Origin: Pelagomonas calceolata
Lineage: Eukaryota; Sar; Pelagophyceae; Pelagomonadales; Pelagomonadaceae
Length of the DNA: 64,000 nucleotides
Assembly: GCA_918797485.1 (NCBI GenBank)
Contig: CAKKNE010000004.1
Coordinates: 4,712,001-4,776,000, forward strand
Direction: 5' to 3'
Shown here: piece after piece, positions 29,017 to 37,691 of the stretch
How positions within the stretch are numbered: position 1 is the stretch's first letter
Layout of the letters: each line of letters opens with the position of its first letter
The notes under the pieces: model-generated
Database searches by the model: none
Told to the model about the DNA's origin: nothing
The model's input: only the letters and a program-made list of their open reading frames with translations
Program-made: the position numbers and the translations under genes

Positions 29017-29900
29017 ATGCAGCGAATCATCGCCGCCCTCGCCCTCAGCGGCGCCAGCGCGTTCGTGGCGCCGGTCGCGAAGACCTCCGCCGTCGCACGC
29101 GCGAGCGACGCGACGGAAACTGCCGCGCCGGCCAAGACGGGGTTCACCTACGCGGACTTGAAGGCTCGTTTGCGGCGTCTGTTCCACTGTCGGCCTTCAC
29201 GCCGTCGACGCGCCGCCGTCGCGACAGATTGCGAGACCAAAAACACGCGCAGGCGCTCGCCAAGGAGCAGAACCCGATCGTGGGCTACTTCGACCCGCTC
29301 GAGCTCGGCGACAAGGACTTCTGGGAGCAGGGCAACGAGGCGACCATCGGCTTCCTGCGCGAGGCCGAGATCAAGCACGGCCGCGTCGCCATGGCCGGCT
29401 TCGTCGGCTACCTCGTCCACGCCAAGGGCATCACGTGGGGCTTCCCCATGACGATGCAGGGCGACAAGTGGCCCGAGCTCGGCGACGGAGGCGTGGCGGC
29501 GCTCTGGGACAACCTCAAGGCCGGCGGCAAGTGGCAGATCATCGGCTTCGTCGGCTGCCTCGAGTTCTGGCGCGAGCTCCAGACCTACGAGACGGCGGGC
29601 AAGCGCGACGCGCACTACATGCGCGGCGGCCTGCCGGGCAAGTACCCCGACTTCGAGGGCCCGCTCCCGAACCTCTACTGGGGCCTCGGCGCCGGCAAGA
29701 AGACGCCCGAGCAGCTCGCCAAGGGCCGCAACGCCGAGATCAACAACGGCCGGCTCGCGATGCTCGGCCTCTTCGGCTTCTTCGCCGAGTCCAAGGCGCC
29801 GGGCTCCGTGCCCTTCCTCACGCAGTTCGACTTCCCGGCGTACGGCGGCGACTTCATGCAGCCCTTCGAGGGCAACTTCGAGCTGTTCGGCGGCAACTAG
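29017..29900 (+). CDS. light-harvesting chlorophyll a/c-binding protein (two exons)
   Basis: Exons 29017-29163 and 29253-29900 encode 264 residues. The leader MQRIIAALALSGASAFVAPVAK has the stramenopile SAF|VAP plastid motif. The mature part has three membrane helices, with chlorophyll-binding helix 1 EIKHGRVAMAGFVGY and helix 3 EINNGRLAMLGLFGFFAE, both with the Glu/Arg charge pair, and a hydrophobic helix 2 around WQIIGFVGCLEFWREL. It belongs to the fucoxanthin/LHC antenna superfamily in the thylakoid. It differs from the three antenna copies that follow. The intron falls at the border of the targeting region and the mature protein and appears to be GC-AG. Confidence 0.92.
29164..29252 (+). 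mobile_element. LHC intron, introner-like, GC-AG
   Basis: 89 nt after TTGAAG, starting GCTCGTTTGCGGCGTCTG and ending GACCAAAAACACGCGCAG, phase 0. The acceptor flank GCGCTCGCC resembles the donor GCTCG, consistent with a shortened target duplication. Core variant ACGCCGTCGACGCG at 29199-29212. Confidence 0.65.
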
Positions 29901-30179
29901 GCGGCGTCGGTCGGCCGCCCCCACGACGAAGATTGTGTACGCTAAGTACGTCTAGAGTTGACCATTCTTCCCGGGTCGCCTTGCGCGCGCACCGAGGGTC
30001 GCGGCGATGGCGTGTAGGGCGCCGCCGGCCGCGCGATCGTCCGGCGGGCGAGCCAGGCATGCCGGAGAGTCACGTTAGTGGAGTTACACACGTGCACCTA
30101 CTACCGGCGAGCATTGTGCTCGTCGTGCCGGCGGGGCACCGCGCAAGCTTGTTCTTCTTGGTTCTTGGAGCGACCGCGC

Positions 30180-30815
30180 TTAGTTGTGCGTGATCGGGTA
30201 GAAGAAGTGGTGGTCGCACGAGTCGACGCACGAGTGGCACATGGCGCCGAACGTGCCGAGCATGGCCGCGCGGCCGTTCTGGAGCTCGCACGTGAGGGCG
30301 CGGTTGCGCGCCGTGACGTCCTCGATCTGCGTCGTGAACGGGTAGCCGCCGGGGATGGTGCCGACGGAGCCGTCGTAGCCGCCCGGGAGGTTCTGCGGGC
30401 CGCCCGTGTACTGGGCCGCGGGCATGGCGCCGATCTCGGCGAAGCCGGCGAACGCGACGATCTGGAAGAGGCCGAACGTCGGGATGTTGGCGACCGCCGG
30501 GAAGCCCATGCCGTCCTTGAGGATGTCCGAGAACTGCACCGAGCCATCGAGGTTGATGGAGCCCGGGAAGGTGATGCCCAGCTCCTGGACCATCATGCCG
30601 AGGAACGCCATCATGGAGATGCGGCCGTGCTTGATCTCGACGGCGCGGCGGCGGGCGAGGCCCTCCTGGTCATCCCAGAACGGGCCGGAGGGGTCGATCG
30701 GCCCGGGGTCGACGCCGATGTCGCCCTTGACGACGACCTTGGAGGCGGCCTGCTGGCCGGGGGCCACGAAGGCGACGGCCGGGGCGGCGAGGAGGGCGAG
30801 AGCGAGCTTGGCCAT
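30180..30815 (-). CDS. fucoxanthin-chlorophyll a/c antenna protein, copy A
   Basis: 211 residues. The leader MAKLALALLAAPAVAFVAPG carries the AVAF|VAP plastid-targeting motif. Helix 1 EIKHGRISMMAFLGMM and helix 3 ELQNGRAAMLGTFGAM bind chlorophyll; the C-terminus is unusual, with CHSCVDSCDHHFFYP. It is nearly identical to copies B (31485) and C (32926); by eye A differs from B at about two bases (a Glu/Asp codon and one silent site). The start is preceded by CCCTCGCAG followed by a 14-nt leader, which looks like the end of a 5' UTR intron (acceptor ending at 30830). The gene is divergent from copy B. Confidence 0.93.
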   Translation of the reverse strand: MAKLALALLAAPAVAFVAPGQQAASKVVVKGDIGVDPGPIDPSGPFWDDQEGLARRRAVEIKHGRISMMAFLGMMVQELGITFPGSINLDGSVQFSDILKDGMGFPAVANIPTFGLFQIVAFAGFAEIGAMPAAQYTGGPQNLPGGYDGSVGTIPGGYPFTTQIEDVTARNRALTCELQNGRAAMLGTFGAMCHSCVDSCDHHFFYPITHN

Positions 30816-31484
30816 TTTAGATTGTGTGTCTGCGAGGGCGCGAGGGTGAGGCGCGGCGGGGGACGGCGCGTGGCGGGGCTAGCGGCATGGCGCGTGCCGG
30901 AACGTGTGGATCCGGTTTTGGGAGAGTTGCAGCGTTCGCCCGCGCCGCGGCGAATTTGCGCCGGGCAAGCTGCGCAACTTCGAGCGCAGACAATTTGGCG
31001 CCCGCAGCGTTGGCCGCGCTGCTCGAAACAGCGTATGCGTGTAGTTTGGACGCGGTAAATTGCGATGCTTGAGGCTGGGAGTCGGGCCCAGGATCTAGAG
31101 GCAAATCGTCTTGCGCAGCCTTTCGAGCCCGTATTGACGCCGTGCAGGCGCTTCCGGGACCCCTAGACGCCTCGCGCTGCTTTCTGAAAATCGCGCGGGT
31201 CGCATTTTCGAGCCTGCCGATCCAACAAAAACAAAGTAGCACCCAGCGTCGCATACCGCCGCGCGCAGCAAAATCTGCTGCGCATCGCGCCAAGCACACC
31301 CATACTCGCCGCTACGCACGAATCCGCGCGCGCGGGGGGCCGTGCGCCTGTTGCAAGCCATATCCAGCTTGCATCGCCCGCAAAAAAGCGGCGGGCGCGG
31401 CCGCGCACTCGCTCGCGCGCTGCGAAGAGACTCCAACAACCCACGCGCGGTGCGCCAACTTTTTTCCCTCCGCAGACAATCAAA
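30816..31484. promoter_or_regulatory. divergent promoter between antenna copies A and B
   Basis: 670 bp. Both ends show a pyrimidine-rich CAG just before the start codon (30832-30830 on minus; 31473-31475 on plus, after CTTTTTTCCCTCCG), suggesting each gene has an intron in its 5' UTR. Donor sites could not be assigned. No coding region is supported. Confidence 0.5.
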
Positions 31485-32120
31485 ATGGCCAAGCTCGCTC
31501 TCGCCCTCCTCGCCGCCCCGGCCGTCGCCTTCGTGGCCCCCGGCCAGCAGGCCGCCTCCAAGGTCGTCGTCAAGGGCGACATCGGCGTCGACCCCGGGCC
31601 GATCGACCCCTCCGGCCCGTTCTGGGAGGACCAGGAGGGCCTCGCCCGCCGCCGCGCCGTCGAGATCAAGCACGGCCGCATCTCCATGATGGCGTTCCTC
31701 GGCATGATGGTCCAGGAGCTGGGCATCACCTTCCCGGGCTCCATCAACCTCGATGGCTCGGTGCAGTTCTCGGACATCCTCAAGGACGGCATGGGCTTCC
31801 CGGCGGTCGCCAACATCCCGACGTTCGGCCTCTTCCAGATCGTCGCGTTCGCCGGCTTCGCCGAGATCGGCGCCATGCCCGCGGCCCAGTACACGGGCGG
31901 CCCGCAGAACCTCCCGGGCGGCTACGACGGCTCGGTCGGCACCATCCCCGGCGGCTACCCGTTCACGACGCAGATCGAGGACGTCACGGCGCGCAACCGC
32001 GCCCTCACGTGCGAGCTCCAGAACGGCCGCGCGGCCATGCTCGGCACGTTCGGCGCCATGTGCCACTCGTGCGTCGACTCGTGCGACCACCACTTCTTCT
32101 ACCCGATCACGCACAACTAA
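31485..32120 (+). CDS. fucoxanthin-chlorophyll a/c antenna protein, copy B
   Basis: 211 residues, with the same leader, helices and Cys/His-rich tail as copy A. The protein differs from A at one position (FWED instead of FWDD) and from C at one (TIPGG instead of TISGG). The likely 5' UTR intron acceptor ends at 31475, ten bases before the ATG. Its 3' flank shares about 45 bp with that of copy C (GACTCCGAGCTCG ... TTACGGACGCTCGT), while the 5' flank does not match, so the duplicated unit or conversion tract extends past the stop. Confidence 0.93.
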   Translation: MAKLALALLAAPAVAFVAPGQQAASKVVVKGDIGVDPGPIDPSGPFWEDQEGLARRRAVEIKHGRISMMAFLGMMVQELGITFPGSINLDGSVQFSDILKDGMGFPAVANIPTFGLFQIVAFAGFAEIGAMPAAQYTGGPQNLPGGYDGSVGTIPGGYPFTTQIEDVTARNRALTCELQNGRAAMLGTFGAMCHSCVDSCDHHFFYPITHN

Positions 32121-32925
32121 GTGCGCAATCGGCATCACGGACTCCGAGCTCGATGTTTCGGCGTTTACGGACGCTCGTCCCTGTGATAACTGAAGTGTAT
32201 CCCCATCTTAGTAGGAGTTCTCTCGAGAGAGCCGGCGCGGGCGCGTCTCGTCTGCAGCTCTTCGCCTCGCGAGCGTCGAAACGGCGTGGGGGCGGGCGCC
32301 GTCGACGATAACGCGCCTGTTCCACCACGGGCCGAGACTTCGTACGCCATCGACGCGACCGCGCGCCGTCGCGCCCGCGCGCGACAGAAAAGAAATCCAC
32401 AAACGTCCCAATCCGTAAGACACGATCGAGGCCAGCGTCGAGCCGGCTCGTAAAGTGTGCCACGCGACCAGCCAGTCACTTGATGACCGTGACACGCGCC
32501 ACGTCGCCGATCCTGCAGAAAAGGTCGATCCCCAGTAGTTCATTTGCAGCACACAGCGTCCGCTCACCGCGCAATTATCGCACGAGAGGTTGCCCGCTTG
32601 CGCGCGCGCACTCCTCGCAACCCCACCGCCCCGTCGGGGCAAAAAGCGCGGCGCGCGGCGGCCCTTTGTGCGGCGTGCGGCAGCCCCAGCCCCATCGCTG
32701 CAACAAAGCACCGGCGGGCGGGGGCGCGCCGCTGCCACATTGACTCGAGAGCGGCCGCGACGCCCCGCGCGAGCCCGTGCGAGCGCGCGCGCTGGTGCGC
32801 CGCGCCGCCTGCGAGCTTTGCGCGGGCGCCGAGCGCGACGCCCAACGAGAGACTCCGCCCGGCGCCGCCTCGACTCGCGCGACCCGTGTCTGACCTTCGC
32901 GCCCTCCGCAGACACACTATCTAAA
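32121..32925. other. spacer between antenna copies B and C with intergenic introner-like element
   Basis: 805 bp. 32344-32359 is ACGCCATCGACGCGAC, and the segment to 32402 reads on the minus strand as GTTTGTGGATTTC...GTCGCGTCGATGGCGT, resembling the introners of the neighbouring genes but outside any gene. The acceptor-like CCCTCCGCAG ends at 32911, 14 bases before the ATG of copy C. Confidence 0.5.
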
Positions 32926-33561
32926 ATGGCCAAGCTCGCTCTCGCTCTCCTCGCCGCCCCGGCCGTCGCCTTCGTGGCCCCCGGCCAGCAGGCCGCCTCC
33001 AAGGTCGTCGTCAAGGGCGACATCGGCGTCGACCCCGGGCCGATCGACCCCTCCGGCCCGTTCTGGGAGGACCAGGAGGGCCTCGCCCGCCGCCGCGCCG
33101 TCGAGATCAAGCACGGCCGCATCTCCATGATGGCGTTCCTCGGCATGATGGTCCAGGAGCTGGGCATCACCTTCCCGGGCTCCATCAACCTCGATGGCTC
33201 GGTGCAGTTCTCGGACATCCTCAAGGACGGCATGGGCTTCCCGGCGGTCGCCAACATCCCGACGTTCGGCCTCTTCCAGATCGTCGCCTTCGCCGGCTTC
33301 GCCGAGATCGGCGCCATGCCCGCGGCCCAGTACACGGGCGGCCCGCAGAACCTCCCGGGCGGCTACGACGGCTCGGTCGGCACCATCTCCGGCGGCTACC
33401 CGTTCACGACGCAGATCGAGGACGTCACGGCGCGCAACCGCGCCCTCACGTGCGAGCTCCAGAACGGCCGCGCGGCCATGCTCGGCACGTTCGGCGCCAT
33501 GTGCCACTCGTGCGTCGACTCGTGCGACCACCACTTCTTCTACCCGATCACGCACAACTAA
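32926..33561 (+). CDS. fucoxanthin-chlorophyll a/c antenna protein, copy C
   Basis: 211 residues, near-identical to copies A and B; by eye three bases differ from copy B over 636 nt, one of them changing Pro to Ser. The 14-nt leader before the ATG (ACACACTATCTAAA) is close to that of copy A (ACACACAATCTAAA) and unlike copy B. Such coding identity with mixed flank relationships points to recent duplication plus gene conversion. It is a thylakoid antenna protein as for the others. Confidence 0.93.
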   Translation: MAKLALALLAAPAVAFVAPGQQAASKVVVKGDIGVDPGPIDPSGPFWEDQEGLARRRAVEIKHGRISMMAFLGMMVQELGITFPGSINLDGSVQFSDILKDGMGFPAVANIPTFGLFQIVAFAGFAEIGAMPAAQYTGGPQNLPGGYDGSVGTISGGYPFTTQIEDVTARNRALTCELQNGRAAMLGTFGAMCHSCVDSCDHHFFYPITHN

Positions 33562-35282
33562 GCGTGCTCGCAAAGAAGAACAAAGAAGCCCTAGACTCCG
33601 AGCTCGGTGGTTTTCCGCTTACGGACGCTCGTCTGTGTAAGGGCCTCACCAATATATAACTAGCACTATTCTCCGTTGACATTGCGTTGAGGCAACTAAT
33701 ACCTAGCGAGTCGACATACTAGCAAATTCAACGATACGCCTCAATGGCGTCAAAAGAACGACCAAAATTCAGATTACATCCTAGTCGTTCGCCGAGATCA
33801 AACATTTCAGAGTAGTGGCCCGGGAACATACCCTCGCGCCTCCCGGAAGGCACCGCCCGCGACATTCGCGGATGAGTCTTACGGGTTGCCAAAATACACC
33901 AGCGATTGACGGCGCCATCTACCGTCCAAATGGTGCATTATATCAACTCCAGCCCAGTTTTCATCCACAATCGACGGAACCGGAGCCGACGGCCCGCGCT
34001 CGGAGGGCGGAAGAAGAATTCTACTAGACAACTCTCGCGTTTATGTTCGTTTTTATCCGTTTGTTAGTGGTAGAGTCCATTTAGGCCGAATCAGCGACTA
34101 CTGAGCTATTTTAGATGACCCGTTGGAGCCGCGCGAAACGACGAATTCGCGCCCCGCGTTTATGTTGAAACCGCGCTCAGAACCTGAACCCGCGAGTATC
34201 AGCGACGCCACCACCCAGATGGACCATAACGCCGTTGTTCTATTCACGATCGACCGACTTGCTCGTTCTCCGCGGGCGACGGTGCGTACGCGGGGCACTG
34301 AATTGGCCCCAGACCGGTGGTTTATAAAATAAATTTGCGTTTCAGGTGATTCGGTTGCGGGACGGGCCAGATAACCGGCCTGAGCGTGTACTACATTGCT
34401 CCGAGACCCAAAGATGCTCGGCGCGGGTCGTCGGTCTCACGAGCCCACGATCTGGCTCAAATTGGCAAATTACTTAGACCTACGACCATCAGCCCGTGTA
34501 CCATCACCATGGACCATGGTGCGATCGTTTGTTTCATGGTCGACAGACTTACGCGAGGTCCAGATAAAGATGTTCACGTCCCGAGCGTGGGCAGCCAAAA
34601 GTACCCTTCTTATAATGTAGATGTCATATACTTGTAATTGACTATCGCTGGGGTAGTATGGGGTCCAACGAGACCGCTACGGCGACTACTGGGGGCCCTC
34701 GGGTAATTGACGTTTTTGACGGGAACGGGGCGCCATCGGGCCCAAATTGTTTACTTTTTTCGGGGGCTGATCGGCTCCTGGAGGTCTCTCGGGGTAGGTC
34801 CGGTGGTGGGTAGTCGCCTGTACCGCATACGCCATCGATGCGGCAGTCTATTGCTCTCGGGGAGCCCTGGAAGCGAGACCTCCGCTAAAGCTGCTAAAAC
34901 GCCGTGGGCTGCTGAGAGATATCGACCAAAAATGCTTGAAGCGGCGGCGCATGCGGTGTAGGCGCTTGCACGTGTATAGTACCGACCCTAGGTGACCCCA
35001 GGGACACCTCTTCGACGGGGATTGACAGGGTTCAGCCGGCGCGGCCGCCATAGAACGTAGGGCGCCCTCGGCCGCGAATAAAAAAAAAATCATGTTTGGC
35101 CCCCGGTACGTGTCCCATTGATCTCTTTGGACCAGTAGCGAACCGAGCGGTACTCAAACGGCTGCATGGCGTGTCGATTTGCTAGTGTCTTTACAAGCCG
35201 CTAGCTGGCTTGGTTTTTTGCACGCAGGCTGCACGCTCTCGCAGCCTACGCGTGCATAACGCCATTCGTGCGTACTTCAGCA
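33562..35282. other. 1.7-kb lower-GC gap with diverged repeats
   Basis: No gene with recognisable domains. Two short frames at 34219 and 34509 start with similar peptides, MDHNAVVLFTIDRLARSP and MDHGAIVCFMVDRLTRGP, 290 bp apart; DNA differences fall largely at third codon positions. A more distant third copy may lie near 33930. The introner core occurs at 34829-34844 (ACGCCATCGATGCGGC) and a palindrome copy at 35181-35205. Base composition is visibly less GC-rich than the neighbours. Confidence 0.5.
35181..35205. repeat. promoter-associated palindrome, copy 5
   Basis: GCTAGTGTCTTTACAAG then CCGCTAGC, 78 bp upstream of the ATG at 35283. Confidence 0.6.
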
Positions 35283-36593
35283 ATGCGACGAGCATTCCTG
35301 TGGAGGCTCAGCCTGTTTCTAGCAAGCACGGCTGCCACCAGCCTCTCGGCAACGCAACTCATCCAGAACCAAAACTGGCAAGGGGCCGCAGTGGTCCTGG
35401 AACGCGACATCAGCACGCAACGCGACGAGAACGTCCGAGCCCTGCAACGGACGTGCCTCGGCGAGTGCCGCGTCAAGCTCCACGACGACGCCGCCGCGCT
35501 GGACGCCTTTACCGGAGCGCTCGGCGACGACGCGAGCCTGGGCGCGGCGGCGCTGGGCCGGGGCCGGTGCCTCGCGCGGCTCGGACGTCTGACCGAGGCG
35601 TCCGAGGCGCTGCGGGCGGCCGCGTCGCTGGGCCTCGGCGACGCCGTCGTCGAGGCGGCGGCGTGCGACGTCCGCGGCGACGACCGCGCCCGCGCGGTCG
35701 CGTGGCTCGAGGAGACCGCGTCGCGCGACGACGCGCGGGCGCTGCTGGCGGTCCTGCGCGGCCGCCTCGAGGACCCGGCGCTCGCGGAGCGGTCGTTCCT
35801 GGCGCGCTACGCTTTTACTGGCAGTACAAACGCGCCGCGGCTCGAGCGCGTCGCGGCGAACGCGTGGTGCCTCCACCCGCGCGCCTGGGACGAGCTCGAC
35901 GACAAGGTATGTTTAAATGATGCGATCGCGGGCTCGGACGACGCGGCCCTCCGAGCCGCGTGGCCGCAAAGCCACGAGCTGCCTTCAGACCAACTCGACG
36001 GCGGCGCCTGGGTGGTCAAGCTGCGGCGGGGCTACGGCGGCGCCGGCGTCGTTCTCTACGACTCCGGTAAAGACGTGCCGCGCGACGCTCAAGGTCTGGC
36101 GCAGCGCTACGTGCCCGCGCAGCTCGAGGGCCGGGCCTGGTCCCTCCGCGCGTATCTGATCGTCCGAGCCGACGGCGTCTACCTGAGCAGGATCGGAGTC
36201 GTGCGGTTCGCGGTCGACGGGAGCATCGCGACGAACGCGGCGCGAGCGGTGCTCGCCAAGGGCGCGCCCGACGAGCGCGATTTCGCCTGGGCGCGGCGGC
36301 GGCTGGGAGCCCAGTGGGACGCGCGGACGTGGCCGCGCGTCCGCGACGCCGCCCGCGGTGTTGCAAGGCTCGCCCGGCGGGACGACGACGCTGCCTGGCC
36401 GGGCCCGATACCTCCAAAGATCGTGGGCCTGGACTTCGCCGTCGACGCGGCGGGCGATGCCTGGCTGCTCGAGGTGAACCGGACGCCGGGCCTCGTTGGA
36501 AGGGCGGAGGTCGACCGCGCGGTCAAGGACGCCGTCGTCGACGCGGCCTGGGGTTGTTCGAGCGCTGACATTTTGGAGGAGTTGTTGTTGTGA
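35283..36593 (+). CDS. TPR-like plus tubulin-tyrosine-ligase-type ATP-grasp protein with signal peptide
   Basis: From ATG 35283, 436 residues. MRRAFLWRLSLFLASTAATSLSAT is a signal peptide. Residues about 25-190 are TPR-like helical pairs. The C-terminal half matches the TTL/TTLL ATP-grasp fold: WVVKLRRGYGGAGVVLYD (nucleotide-binding lysine and glycine loop), QRYVPAQLEGRAWSLRAYLIV, YLSRIGVVRFA and KIVGLDFAVDAAGDAWLLEVNRTPGL with the Mg-binding Glu and Asn. TTL enzymes ligate amino acids to protein side chains or ends; a secretory member would act on a non-tubulin target. A GTATGT at 35908 could be a donor site, but the frame reads through sensibly. Confidence 0.75.
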   Translation: MRRAFLWRLSLFLASTAATSLSATQLIQNQNWQGAAVVLERDISTQRDENVRALQRTCLGECRVKLHDDAAALDAFTGALGDDASLGAAALGRGRCLARLGRLTEASEALRAAASLGLGDAVVEAAACDVRGDDRARAVAWLEETASRDDARALLAVLRGRLEDPALAERSFLARYAFTGSTNAPRLERVAANAWCLHPRAWDELDDKVCLNDAIAGSDDAALRAAWPQSHELPSDQLDGGAWVVKLRRGYGGAGVVLYDSGKDVPRDAQGLAQRYVPAQLEGRAWSLRAYLIVRADGVYLSRIGVVRFAVDGSIATNAARAVLAKGAPDERDFAWARRRLGAQWDARTWPRVRDAARGVARLARRDDDAAWPGPIPPKIVGLDFAVDAAGDAWLLEVNRTPGLVGRAEVDRAVKDAVVDAAWGCSSADILEELLL

Positions 36594-36750
36594 TCCTTCC
36601 TCTTTGGTCGTCCTCGCGCATTGGAGCCCCCGTCGTCGCAAACCGGCTTGAGGCACCGGCGCGCAGACGACTGTTGTTGTGATACCGTGACGTGACTCTC
36701 GTGACTAGTACGTAAGATAGGTACAATTTACACGAGGGAGGAGAGATCAC

Positions 36751-37116
36751 CTACCGCGCGAACTGCTCGAGGTCGACGTCGTACTTCTTCGCCGCCGTGT
36801 TGAGGCCGTACTTGGCGATCGTCTTGAGCGCGCGCGTCGAGAGGCGCATCTTGACGTACTTGTCGCCCTCGGGCCACCACAGGCGCCGGTCCTGGAGGTT
36901 CACCTGCTGCACTTTGTGGTTGCGCGTGTGCGAGAAGGTCACCGTCATGGCCTTCGCGTTGCGCCGCTTGCCCGTCAGGTCGCAGACGCGGAATTTCATC
37001 TCCGGCGCGGCGGCGGCGACCGGCGCGCGGGCGGGCGCCGGCAGCGCCGACCGCGACGTCGTGAAGGCCGTCGCCGAGGCGGCGAGCGCCAGCAGCGCGA
37101 CCGTTCGTCGGACCAT
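36751..37116 (-). CDS. rpmB-like: plastid ribosomal protein bL28
   Basis: Starting at ATG 37116, 121 residues: leader MVRRTVALLALAASATAFTTSRS with a TAF plastid motif, then FRVCDLTGKRRNAKAMTVTFSHTRNHKVQQVNLQ and VKMRLSTRALKTIAKYGL, the bL28 core. It is nuclear-encoded and works in the plastid large subunit. The in-frame extension to 37380 contains a duplicated 24-bp DNA unit (37168-37207) and is judged untranslated. Confidence 0.9.
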   Translation of the reverse strand: MVRRTVALLALAASATAFTTSRSALPAPARAPVAAAAPEMKFRVCDLTGKRRNAKAMTVTFSHTRNHKVQQVNLQDRRLWWPEGDKYVKMRLSTRALKTIAKYGLNTAAKKYDVDLEQFAR

Positions 37117-37691
37117 CTTGTCTCGCGGCGCTTGCGTCGGGCGAGCGGTCCTGCGCGGGGCTAAGCGTTTAGCGGTCTTTGAAGCACTGCGTTTAGCGGT
37201 CTTGGAACTAATCTTGGACGTCAGCTCTCGGACGCGCCGCTCGGTTGCAGCAGTCTGCAGTGAAGCACTCTCTGTCGCTGGTGAGCGGCGGCGGCGCGTC
37301 AGAGTTTCGGAGCTGTTCACTGCGGTCTCGCGCCGTCCTGCACTACGTGAATTCCTCCCAGACGCCGCAACTAACCTCACGTACGCGGCGCTCTTTAATC
37401 GCTTGCAGTCAGCGTTTGTCGCGTTTCATCAAGCGCGAGTCGCAGCCGCGAGCCGTCTGGAACGTCTCTCCAGACCTCTCTGCACCGCACGGGTAGGCAA
37501 TTGGGCGGCGTGGAAAACCCGTGCCAGCTAAAATGCGGCGCGCGGCCGGCGCTCGCATCGTGTCTCCTGAGCTGCAATCGCTGCAATGAAATGCATTGAG
37601 GAAGGCTACTCGATACGCATGCCTGCCTCATGTCGAAGATTTGATTTATAGTGCGCACAGAGACTCACCCTGGGGCTACCTGAGAGCTACA
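37117..37691. promoter_or_regulatory. divergent promoter region, possible 5' UTR intron end
   Basis: 575 bp between bL28 and the fusion gene. 37640-37660 reads TTGATTTATAGTGCGCACAG, an introner right end, suggesting a 5' UTR intron or a missed first exon for the gene at 37692. A direct repeat with unit GCGTTTAGCGGTCTT lies at 37165-37205. Confidence 0.45.

Noticed and set aside
36751-37380. N-terminal extension of bL28
   Set aside because: Contains a duplicated DNA unit and would place the plastid leader internally.
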